From positions 62,001-126,000 of the forward strand of contig JAEXSP010000040.1 in assembly GCA_023453795.1 (NCBI GenBank): a DNA stretch of 64,000 bases, in the 5' to 3' direction. Every line of letters begins with the position of its first letter. The first letter of the stretch is position 1. Both the position numbers and the translations under genes were made by a program. The notes under the pieces are model-generated. The model was not told the origin of the DNA. It was given only the letters and a program-made list of their open reading frames with translations, and searched no databases. Shown piece after piece: positions 26,901 to 33,555 of the stretch. This DNA is from Bacillota bacterium. GTDB lineage: Bacteria > Bacillota > Clostridia > Acetivibrionales > JAEXSP01.

Positions 26901-28217
26901 ATAGCAACATTCGTGGCAAACTTCACAGGCTTTGGCGAATTGTCAACCCAAGTAGGTGCAATTGATACCCTGCTGGGAGACGTAGCAACTCAAGTAGCTT
27001 TCATCGACACCAATGTAGGCTTCATAGCAACCTTTGTAGCAAATTTCACAGGCTTTGGAGAGCTGTCAACCCAAGTAGGTGCAATAGATACTCTGTTGGG
27101 AGATGTAGCAACGCAAGTAGCTGTAATAGACACAAATGTAAGCTTCATTGCGACCTTTGTGGCAAACTTTACAGGCTTTGGCGAATTGTCAACGCAAGTA
27201 GGAGCAATAGATACCCTATTGGGAGATGTAGCAACTCAGGTGGCCTTTATCGACACAAACGTGGGCTTCATAGCAACCTTCCTGTCCAACTTGACCGGGT
27301 TAGGCGAAGTAGAGACGCAGGTAGCTTCTATTGATACCCTGTTGGGGGATGTAGCCACGCAGGTGGCATCAATAGACACCAATCTGGGATCCCTAGCAAC
27401 CTTCGTAGCAACTATTGCAGCAAACTTCACAGGGTTGGGTGAGTTGTTTACTCAGGTTGGCAGTATAGACACCAACGCATCAATAATTGCAACAATGGTT
27501 TCAGTGTTGACGGGCTTTGGTGAAGTATCGACCCAGGTATCAGTAATAGATACACTTTTAGGCGATGTATCGACTCAGGTGGCATTTATAGACACCAATC
27601 TGGGAATCATTGCAACATTTATAGCAACCTTTATAGCAAACTTTACAGGATTAGGCGAGTTGTCAACGCAGGTTGGCGCAATAGACACACTGCTGGGAGA
27701 TGTAGCAACTCAGGTATCTGTAATAGATACCAATGTCGCTGCTATCGAGACAATTGTATCAGGAATTGAGACAATAGTATCAAGGCTGGACAGAAATCAT
27801 AAAACTATGACAACAGGACCGTTTATTGCTCATCAGCAAAGTTTCCTGTATGTCAAGCTGTTAAATAACCATGATTACACAACCGGGCCATTTACAATCA
27901 AGGTATTTGACCTTGACAGGATACCTAAGACTGTATTGGTTTTAACAGCTCCCGGCGGGGATATATTCACCTTCCAGGAGGTTATAAACAATATTCCGCA
28001 ATATAGTTCAACTCTTATAGACTTTGGTGTTAATGAAGATACTGATGGCCGTGTCAATAGCGGCTCAGAACTGGAAGTACAAATAGAGGGCCTTGATGGA
28101 GGAGTATTCCCATTCTCGTTTGTGGGCCCATTAAAAGCTGGGTCTGCCAATAATGTAACAAATGAATATGAAAGCGCCGACTTCCTGCCACAACAGGAAC
28201 CGCCGCTCGATCCGTAA
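23985..28217 (+). CDS. Giant heptad-repeat fibre-like protein
   Basis: 1410 residues in four parts. Residues 1-110 are charged and Lys-rich. Residues 114-150 are His/Asp-rich with a Cys pair (HHSGHDHNDDDDKHHD, FSCCEDE). A helix follows (NKKFGLKEIKKEIK, about 159-173). Residues 178-1270 are repeats built on GE[VIL].TQVA.IDT, with Val/Ile/Leu at heptad a and d positions (for example I0 V3 V7 I10 V14 L17 V21), many of them in a 41-residue unit. Residues 1271-1410 form a beta-rich C-terminal domain beginning MTTGPF. There is no signal peptide. I recognise no named family. The 32212 gene is a paralogue. Glycosyltransferase neighbours and a sigma-K-type promoter suggest a glycosylated spore-surface filament. 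Confidence 0.85.
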   Translation: MPHDDKVGPNRPEEKKNKERFDYSDSYLQGISKAFEGLGKIIKYEGSKTEKEKDKSDLGINIDPGFQKEKTENNVTEAENSDKDKKDKAIKKDYRKKYYDGALKFYDVFHSLNFGHHSGHDHNDDDDKHHDPCKKFEHNDFSCCEDEKILLLRILCLLVNKKFGLKEIKKEIKSIETSIGEVSTQVAVIDTNVAELETVVGEIATQVAVIDTAVAGIGTAVGGIETTVSEVATQVGFIDTNIGKILTTVGIIETIVAIIPTIPFGEIATQVAIIDTAVAGIETTTGEIATQVAAIDTGVAKLETTVGEVATQVAYIDTNVGIIATFIATFTGGFGEVATQVAMIDTGVAGLATITGDIATQIAVIDTNVGAIATIIMNFTSLGEVTTQVGAIDTMLGDVATQVAFIDTNLSIIATFIANFTALGEIATQIAIIDTGVAGLETAVAGIGTTISEAATQIGFIDTNVGFIATFVATFIGGFGEVSTQVAVIDTGVAGLETAVGEIATQVAFIDTNVGFIATFVATFTGGFGEVSTQVAAIDTGVAGLETAVGDISTQVAVIDTNVGFIATFVANFTGLGEVSTQVGAIDTLLGDVATQVAFIDTNVGLIATFVATFTANFNEVATQVAVIDTGVAGLATAVGDISTQVAFIDTNVGFIATFVATFTGGFGEISTQVAAIDTGVAGLATAVGDISTQVAVIDTNVGFIATFVANFTGLGEVSTQVGAIDTLLGDVATQVAEIDTNVSFIATFVANFTGFGEVSTQVAAIDTLLGDVATQVAVIDTNVGFIATFVANFTGFGELSTQVGAIDTLLGDVATQVAVIDTNVGFIATFVANFTGFGELSTQVAVIDTGVAGLETAVGEVSTQVAFIDTNVSKIETIVSIIETLVSGFTGFGELSTQVGAIDTLLGDVATQVAVIDTNVSFIATFVATFIGGFGEVSTQVAVIDTGVAGLATAVGDIATQVAVIDTNVGFIATFVANFTGFGELSTQVGAIDTLLGDVATQVAFIDTNVGFIATFVANFTGFGELSTQVGAIDTLLGDVATQVAVIDTNVSFIATFVANFTGFGELSTQVGAIDTLLGDVATQVAFIDTNVGFIATFLSNLTGLGEVETQVASIDTLLGDVATQVASIDTNLGSLATFVATIAANFTGLGELFTQVGSIDTNASIIATMVSVLTGFGEVSTQVSVIDTLLGDVSTQVAFIDTNLGIIATFIATFIANFTGLGELSTQVGAIDTLLGDVATQVSVIDTNVAAIETIVSGIETIVSRLDRNHKTMTTGPFIAHQQSFLYVKLLNNHDYTTGPFTIKVFDLDRIPKTVLVLTAPGGDIFTFQEVINNIPQYSSTLIDFGVNEDTDGRVNSGSELEVQIEGLDGGVFPFSFVGPLKAGSANNVTNEYESADFLPQQEPPLDP
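24517..27790 (+). repeat. Tandem coding repeats, mostly 123-base units
   Basis: The central part of the giant fibre gene is made of related 42-base (two-heptad) modules, many arranged as 123-base units encoding GF[GI]E[LV]STQVGAIDTLLGD plus VATQVAVIDTNV and FIATFVANFT. Copies differ mainly at third positions, so they are old or have been reshuffled. Such DNA is expected to vary in copy number between strains. Confidence 0.85.
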
Positions 28218-28235
28218 CAGGGACAGATACCAAAG

Positions 28236-28274
28236 AGCCTGCTTAAGAATACCTTAGGCAGGCTTGCTTTTTTT
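28236..28274 (+). terminator. Terminator of the giant fibre gene
   Basis: A 12-pair stem (AGCCTGCTTAAG / CTTAGGCAGGCT, one G-U) is followed by a T run at 28268-28274. Together with the preceding GGGACAGATACCAAAG it is homologous to the terminator of the paralogous gene at 33478. Confidence 0.85.
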
Positions 28275-28366
28275 CACGTCGCATGAGTGGCGATTTTTGT
28301 TCACCATTTGTATATTTAATTGTTGTCTGCCGTTTAAATGATTAAAGAATGTTTTCCAGGGTCATT

Positions 28367-28434
28367 GTAGGGGCAGATTCCATATCTGCCCTTGTTTGAA
28401 TGTCATTTTGGGCGGATATGGAATCCGCCCCTAC
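28367..28434. repeat. Long-hairpin dispersed element (REP/MITE-like)
   Basis: Two 25-base arms (GTAGGGGCAGATTCCATATC... and ...GATATGGAATCCGCCCCTAC) pair with only two differences, both G-U in RNA, around an 18-base loop. Similar GTAGGGGCGGAT hairpins are dispersed in many bacterial genomes. It sits in the gene-free 332 bases after the fibre gene, which otherwise hold the terminator, a short fragment shared with 14100, and a promoter. Confidence 0.7.
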
Positions 28435-28490
28435 GATATAATTGCATGGTGGTTTGCCTTTTAATAGAGGGCCTGGTATAAATAACTAGT

Positions 28491-28518
28491 CACAAATAAA
28501 TTCCTTTCTCATAAAATA
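28491..28518 (+). promoter_or_regulatory. Possible sigma-K promoter (GT2-TPR pair)
   Basis: CACA-N15-CATAAAATA has a perfect -10 and -35, with a spacer one base short. It lies 31 bases before the ATG of the first GT2 gene. Confidence 0.5.
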
Positions 28519-28549
28519 TATTGAATTAATAAGAATCAGGATGGGGTAA

Positions 28550-29635
28550 ATGGTTGCGATAAGCCTTTGTATGATAGTAAAGGATGAAGAAGCTGTTTTG
28601 GGGAGATGCCTTGAATCCGTTAAAAATATCGTTGATGAAATCATTGTCGTTGATACCGGGTCAACTGATGAAACCAAGAGGATTGCCCGGGATTACGGCT
28701 CCAAGGTGTATGACTTTGAATGGAAGGATGATTTTGCCGCAGCAAGGAACTTTTCCTTTTCAAAGGCTTCAATGGATTACATTTTATGGCTGGATGCCGA
28801 TGACGTAATTCTGGAGGAGGACAGGGAGAGCTTCCTGAAGCTGAGGCAGATGACAGCTCTTTGTGCTGATATTGTAATGATGAAGTATTGTGTAGGAACC
28901 GACAGACTGGGTGATGTCCGGATTTATAGGGAACGGCTGCTTAAAAGGAGCAGCAGGCCTTTTTGGAAAGGGGTCGTACATGAATGTATACCTATTAATG
29001 GAGAGGTCATCTTCAGTGATGTCACAATCACACACAAAAAAGTGAAAAGCACTGCAGGACGGAACCTTAAAATTCTTGAAAAGGCTATAAAAGATGGGGT
29101 CGAAGAGCTTGATTCCAGAAACATGTTTTATATGGGGAAAGAGCTTTTTGAAGCCGGAAAATATGAGGAAGGAATAAAGTATTACAAAATGCTTCTGAAC
29201 TCTGATAAAAACCAGGCGCCGTATTCTATGGAGGCTTGCCTGGATATATGCAGGTATTACATGCTGAAAAAAGAAAAAGAGGATATACCGCAAACACTTA
29301 TAGAAGCCTTTGCCTACGATCTTCCAAGGGCTGAAATCTGCTGCTACCTTGGAGCTTACTACCGGGAGATGAATGATTACCGAAAAGCTATTTCCTGGTA
29401 TGAGACGGCTATTGCACTAGAGAAACCCCAACCCTATATGGATTATGTCATTAACGATTACTGGGGTTATATTCCCTGCGTAGAGCTCTGTCACTGTTAT
29501 TATAAAACAGGCAGCATTTCCGAGGCAATAAGTTATAACGAAATGGCTGCACAATACAAACCGGATGATCCCGGCATAGAACAGAATAATGAATTCTTCC
29601 GTGGACTTCTTCAAGGGTATTCAAGCTGCGTCTAG
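28550..29635 (+). CDS. GT2 glycosyltransferase with TPR-like repeats
   Basis: 361 residues, close paralogue of the gene at 22757. GT-A motifs: ISLCMIVKDEE, DTGSTDET and the metal site LWLDADDVIL. The C-terminal half repeats helical pairs (YEEGIKYYKMLL, YRKAISWYETAIALEKP). It starts at an ATG with ATGGGG upstream. It is probably cotranscribed with the next GT2 gene, 24 bases downstream. Both lie directly after the giant fibre gene, whose Thr-rich repeats would be natural acceptors, though this is not proven. Confidence 0.85.
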   Translation: MVAISLCMIVKDEEAVLGRCLESVKNIVDEIIVVDTGSTDETKRIARDYGSKVYDFEWKDDFAAARNFSFSKASMDYILWLDADDVILEEDRESFLKLRQMTALCADIVMMKYCVGTDRLGDVRIYRERLLKRSSRPFWKGVVHECIPINGEVIFSDVTITHKKVKSTAGRNLKILEKAIKDGVEELDSRNMFYMGKELFEAGKYEEGIKYYKMLLNSDKNQAPYSMEACLDICRYYMLKKEKEDIPQTLIEAFAYDLPRAEICCYLGAYYREMNDYRKAISWYETAIALEKPQPYMDYVINDYWGYIPCVELCHCYYKTGSISEAISYNEMAAQYKPDDPGIEQNNEFFRGLLQGYSSCV

Positions 29636-29659
29636 GAATCTTTAAAAGGGGGTGACGGT

Positions 29660-30706
29660 ACGGCTTCAATTAGCTTGTGCATGATTGTAAAAAATGAGGA
29701 AAAGGCGTTGGAAAGGTGTCTGGGGACAATTAAGGGTATAGCTGATGAAATCATTATAGTTGATGCAGGTTCGGAGGATAGGACAAAAGAAGCTGCCTTG
29801 AAGCATAATGCCTTAGTATACGACTATAAATGGAACGGTGATTTTTCGGCCGCAAGAAATTATTCCTTTTCAAAGGCTTCAATGGATTACATACTCTGGC
29901 TGGATGCTGATGATGTTCTGCAAGAGGAGGACAGGGAAAAGTTCAAGGACCTGAAGGATACGATAAGTCCCGATATAGCTGCAGTCATCATGAAGCATAA
30001 TATTTGTACCGATGACAACAGGCACTCTCTTTGCACAATGCACAGGGGGAGATTGTTGAAAAATAACATGAATTTCAGATGGCAAGGACAATTCTACGAA
30101 TATTTGAAGGTGGACGGCAGGATTATTCAATCCGATATTGCGGTTACTCATAACAGGATGCAGGCGATTAGAGCAAGGCTTGAAAATGATGGTGAAAGTC
30201 TATTTTACAAGGCTCGGGAGCTTTATAACAACAAGAGGACAGAGGACGCGATCGTTTATTATAACAGGTTTCTTGATACAAGGGGAGAACCGCTGTCCGA
30301 TTATCTTGCGGCTTCTATGAACCTTTCGCAATGTTGTATTGACAAGGGAGATATGAAAGGAGCCTTGAAAGCATTATTCAGGAGCTTTGAGCATGATGCT
30401 CCAAAAGCGGTTATATGCTGCTGGCTGGGTTACTACTTTAAAAGCATTGGGGATTTCATAAAGGCAATATCCTGGTTCAAGCTGGCTATAAGCCTGAAAA
30501 AGTCTGAAACGATCTGGGGCACAGCAGAAAAGGCGTACTGCGGATACATACCCAGCCTTGAGACAGCTGTATGCTATTTTAAGCAGGGTGATATAAATGA
30601 GGCAATCACCTACAACAACAAGGCTCTTGAATACATGCCCAAGGATTCGGCAGCACTCCGCAACAAAGAAAGGCTTTTAAATGCTGTAAAAGTTTTTGCA
30701 TTTTAA
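29660..30706 (+). CDS. GT2 glycosyltransferase with TPR-like repeats, probable ACG start
   Basis: About 348 residues, third GT2-TPR paralogue, with CMIVKNEEKALERCL, DAGSEDRT and LWLDADDVLQ followed by TPR-like helices (FIKAISWFKLAISLKK). Homology to the paralogues demands a start right before ASISLC, where the codon is ACG. A strong AGGGGGTGA ends five bases before that ACG. The first standard codons, TTG at 29675 and ATG at 29681, are 19 and 25 bases from the ribosome site and would remove the first beta strand. So either ACG is used, or the enzyme is truncated, or the base is an error. Probably in one operon with the GT2 gene upstream. Confidence 0.8.
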   Translation, partial: TASISLCMIVKNEEKALERCLGTIKGIADEIIIVDAGSEDRTKEAALKHNALVYDYKWNGDFSAARNYSFSKASMDYILWLDADDVLQEEDREKFKDLKDTISPDIAAVIMKHNICTDDNRHSLCTMHRGRLLKNNMNFRWQGQFYEYLKVDGRIIQSDIAVTHNRMQAIRARLENDGESLFYKARELYNNKRTEDAIVYYNRFLDTRGEPLSDYLAASMNLSQCCIDKGDMKGALKALFRSFEHDAPKAVICCWLGYYFKSIGDFIKAISWFKLAISLKKSETIWGTAEKAYCGYIPSLETAVCYFKQGDINEAITYNNKALEYMPKDSAALRNKERLLNAVKVFAF

Positions 30707-30713
30707 AGTGTAA

Positions 30714-30737
30714 AGCCTGTCTATGCCTAGGCAGGCT
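30714..30737. terminator. Hairpin between convergent genes
   Basis: AGCCTGTCT and AGGCAGGCT form a nine-pair stem (one G-U) with a six-base loop in the 32 bases between the GT2 gene and the peptidase gene. There is no T run on either side, so terminator activity is uncertain. Confidence 0.4.
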
Positions 30738-30738
30738 C

Positions 30739-31935
30739 CTACCATGACCATCCCTTGTAACTGATCAGGTTTTGCACGATCTTGAAGATTTTATCCGAAT
30801 TAAGCCCGGGATTCATTACAGCTGCAAGGGCATAGAGCTCTGACGGCTGCAGGATATATGGAGCTGTTCCTGTATACAGGCTGTTCCCCGGTGTATTGCA
30901 TAACAGTTCAGTCCATCCGTTATTCCGTGCGAAGGATAGTCTGTTATAAAGGCTGATTTTGTAAGGATCGGGTATATTCTGAGCAGACACATAAAAATGG
31001 CCGAAGGACCGGTTTGAAGGGTTGTTGCAGCATAGAGTGAGTGAAGGCATTATTGCTGCCAGATTTTCCAATATAGGATGCCAGGGAAGTTCATGGTTGA
31101 AACATGTCAGAAGCTGTGACGGACTAAAGGGTGTATCCGGTCTGTTGTTCATGTAGCACAGTGCAAGGTCGCTATATATTTTTTTAATGACATCCAGCTT
31201 TATATGGCTGATTTCATAGGCAATCAGGTCGTAATTGAGATTGCTTACTAATTTACAGGACATTTTGTTCGGAAAGCTTTTCGAATACTCTTTAGCGATG
31301 GACAATAAATTCCCATAATTCAAGCCTGCAATCGGCCCGCCGGAAATATAGGTAATCAGCCTCTCTACAGGAGGCTCTTTTTCCTTGCCGAGTTCATAAA
31401 GCATCTCAATTCTGTTGGCATAACAGGTGTCCAAAACCAGCAGGTCAATTTTCCTTCCAAGGTCTTTATGAACCAGGGACAATACATTTACCATTTCCGG
31501 ATAACCCATAAGAAAGGGCTTATCCTGGCAGTAATCCGGCATCAGTCCTACATATTGAAATACATGTCCGCCCAAAACAAGTATATAATGTTTTGCCGGA
31601 TAATTCTCCATTCCCCACCGGATAAAATCATATAATCGCTTCGGATCAGCCATGTTGATATTTCCAAGGCTCTCGGGGGTTAATGGACCTGCGGCTCGGG
31701 CATGATAACGGCATGCACCGCCCGGTTCCGCAGCATATCCACTGAAATCAAACTGCGGCCGGATGATTTCTACAATACGTCTTTCAGCACTGCTGTACTG
31801 AACCAGGACATTAACCTTTTCATTTGAACCCTCCTCGTCGATCCTTTTTTTTGACTCCGCCATTTCGGGTGCAAGCTCGTTGTTTCCGTTCAGATAGAAT
31901 AATATTGTCCAATTTTTCTGATTTTCAGTATCCAT
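30739..31935 (-). CDS. Clostripain-like cysteine peptidase (C11 family)
   Basis: 398 residues. It opens with NWTILFYLNGNNEL, a clostripain-family beta strand, then NINMADPKRLYDFIRWGMEN. The catalytic dyad is visible as His in YILVLGGHVF and Cys in LLVLDTCYANRIEMLYEL. Family members cleave after Arg or Lys. There is no signal peptide, so it acts inside the cell, plausibly in the mother cell. I start at the ATG with AAGGAGG five bases upstream; seven codons of open frame lie before it. A full sigma-K-type promoter precedes it. A paralogue is at 54817. It probably processes spore-surface proteins. Confidence 0.85.
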   Translation of the reverse strand: MDTENQKNWTILFYLNGNNELAPEMAESKKRIDEEGSNEKVNVLVQYSSAERRIVEIIRPQFDFSGYAAEPGGACRYHARAAGPLTPESLGNINMADPKRLYDFIRWGMENYPAKHYILVLGGHVFQYVGLMPDYCQDKPFLMGYPEMVNVLSLVHKDLGRKIDLLVLDTCYANRIEMLYELGKEKEPPVERLITYISGGPIAGLNYGNLLSIAKEYSKSFPNKMSCKLVSNLNYDLIAYEISHIKLDVIKKIYSDLALCYMNNRPDTPFSPSQLLTCFNHELPWHPILENLAAIMPSLTLCCNNPSNRSFGHFYVSAQNIPDPYKISLYNRLSFARNNGWTELLCNTPGNSLYTGTAPYILQPSELYALAAVMNPGLNSDKIFKIVQNLISYKGWSW

Positions 31936-31960
31936 AAGTGCCTCCTTATGTTGCATGTTT

Positions 31961-31989
31961 TATTCTATGTAGATAATGTTTATAGTGTG
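31961..31989 (-). promoter_or_regulatory. Sigma-K-type promoter of the first clostripain-like gene
   Basis: On the minus strand CACA-N16-CATAGAATA matches every base of mACm-N16-CATAnnnTA. It ends 25 bases before the start codon. Confidence 0.6.
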
Positions 31990-32046
31990 AAATGGGTTGA
32001 ATAATCCTCAGCCTACAAAAGGATCCGGTAAAACCTTCATACTTGT

Positions 32047-32075
32047 AACGTTTTATGTTAACCATGAATACTATA
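32047..32075 (+). promoter_or_regulatory. Possible sigma-K promoter of the smaller fibre gene
   Basis: AACG-N16-AATACTATA lines up base for base with the promoter of the giant fibre gene (shared TTATGTTAAC core) but has one mismatch in each element. The leader would be about 130 bases. Confidence 0.45.
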
Positions 32076-32211
32076 TTTTTAGAAAGAATTCTGTCTGAAT
32101 AAGTTGATTAAATAATTAGTACGAAAGCAAGCAAAATATCCAACGATTCTGGGGATTTTTGCGACGATTGAGTACATAAATTATTTTCAACTTATATAAA
32201 GGAGGTAGACT

Positions 32212-33459
32212 ATGTCTGGCATTGATAATGGAAAAGATATAAATGAAGAATTAAAGAGAACACTCGAAGAATTAAAAGATTATATCGGTGCGGATATACG
32301 GGAGGATGAGATAGACCAGGATCTGTATAAGCTTCTCAACCTTCAGGAACTCTTGTCGGAGGAACTTAATGAAGATGACGAAGATGAGGATGACGACGAG
32401 CACAGGCATCATGAGCACAAGCATAAACACTGCAAGCATCACTTAAAAGAGAAGCTGCTGATAGAAATAATTCTTCTCCTGATCAATAAGAAATTCGGAC
32501 TCAAGGAAATCAAGAAGGAAATAAAGATTATTGAGACAGCTGTTGGAGAAGTAGCAACACAGGTTGCAGTAATAGATACAGCAGTAGCCGGAATAGAGAC
32601 TACGATCGGGGAAGTTGCAACTCAAGTAGGTTTTATAGACACTAACATCGGTAAGATTCTTACAGGGGTAGGAATAATAGAGACAATAATTACAATTATA
32701 CCTACTATACCGTTTGGCGAAATTGCGACCCAGGTTGCAATTATCGATACGAACGTGTCCGAAATCGCAACCCAGGTTGCAGTAATAGATACAGCAGTAG
32801 CCGGAATCGAGACTACAATCGGGGAAGTAGCAACTCAGGTAGGCTTCATAGATACCAACATCGGTAAGATTCTTACCGTGGTAGGAATAATAGAGACAAT
32901 AATTACAATTATACCTACTATACCGTTTGGCGAAATCGCAACGCAGGTTGCAATTATAGATACGAACGTGTCAGAAATCGCAACCCAGGTTGCAGTAATA
33001 GATACGAATGTTGCAGTAATAGAAACGATTGTGAGTGTTATAGAAACTTTGATAGCCGAAAAGATATGCGGAGGGTGTACCTCCGGAAGACTTACTACAG
33101 GGCCTGTATTGCTTGATAACGGAGTTAACAGCTTTGTCTTAAAGGTACTGAACGATAGCGTAGCTACTTTACCTGAGGTTGACGCCTTTTTGTTTAATAT
33201 AGAAACGTGTCCGAGGCTTTCTATATTCGAAGCCACTTTTGTCAATATTCCCCCGAAATGCTCAGAGCATGTTGTAGTTGGAAAACCTGGCACTGACCTT
33301 CCGGATGAATTTGAAATACAATTTGCGGGTGTTACAACGGATGTTTTTGTTTCAGTAGCGGCTAGAAGCAATGCAGCAAATGCTCCAATCAAAGCAAGTG
33401 AAATCAGAGAGGCAAACTCCTTCAGACACAGTGAACTGTCATGTACAAATGATCCGTAA
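32212..33459 (+). CDS. Heptad-repeat fibre-like protein, smaller paralogue
   Basis: 415 residues with the same plan as the giant fibre: acidic N terminus (EEDNEDDEDEDDDE-like, residues 45-63), a His-rich stretch (HRHHEHKHKHCKHH, about 64-77), the linker INKKFGLKEIKKEIK, heptad repeats (109-282), and a different C-terminal domain starting CGGCTSGRLTTGPV. The repeats include a tandem 213-base duplication (from 32566 and 32779) encoding 71 residues. The Cys-rich start of the C-terminal domain may crosslink chains. RBS AAAGGAGG is strong. There is no signal peptide. Likely the same structure and stage as its paralogue. Confidence 0.85.
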   Translation: MSGIDNGKDINEELKRTLEELKDYIGADIREDEIDQDLYKLLNLQELLSEELNEDDEDEDDDEHRHHEHKHKHCKHHLKEKLLIEIILLLINKKFGLKEIKKEIKIIETAVGEVATQVAVIDTAVAGIETTIGEVATQVGFIDTNIGKILTGVGIIETIITIIPTIPFGEIATQVAIIDTNVSEIATQVAVIDTAVAGIETTIGEVATQVGFIDTNIGKILTVVGIIETIITIIPTIPFGEIATQVAIIDTNVSEIATQVAVIDTNVAVIETIVSVIETLIAEKICGGCTSGRLTTGPVLLDNGVNSFVLKVLNDSVATLPEVDAFLFNIETCPRLSIFEATFVNIPPKCSEHVVVGKPGTDLPDEFEIQFAGVTTDVFVSVAARSNAANAPIKASEIREANSFRHSELSCTNDP

Positions 33460-33477
33460 AAGGGACAAATACCAAAG

Positions 33478-33514
33478 AGCCTGCTTAAGGAAATACCTTA
33501 GGCGGGCTTTTTTT
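33478..33514 (+). terminator. Terminator of the smaller fibre gene
   Basis: A 13-pair stem (AGCCTGCTTAAGG / CCTTAGGCGGGCT, with G-U pairs) is followed by seven T residues. It is homologous to the terminator at 28236. Confidence 0.88.
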
Positions 33515-33555
33515 GTGTTTGAGCTCTCCCAGACACACTCATAAATAAAGTAATC

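Noticed and set aside
24517..27790. Several minus-strand open frames of 60-110 codons inside the giant fibre gene
   Set aside because: They mirror the sense repeats (Ile/Val/Thr/Ala-rich antisense), have no ribosome sites and repeat with the same period, so they are shadows.
24517..27790. CRISPR-like array
   Set aside because: The regular repeats are in frame and code for heptads; units are contiguous with no unique spacers of constant length.
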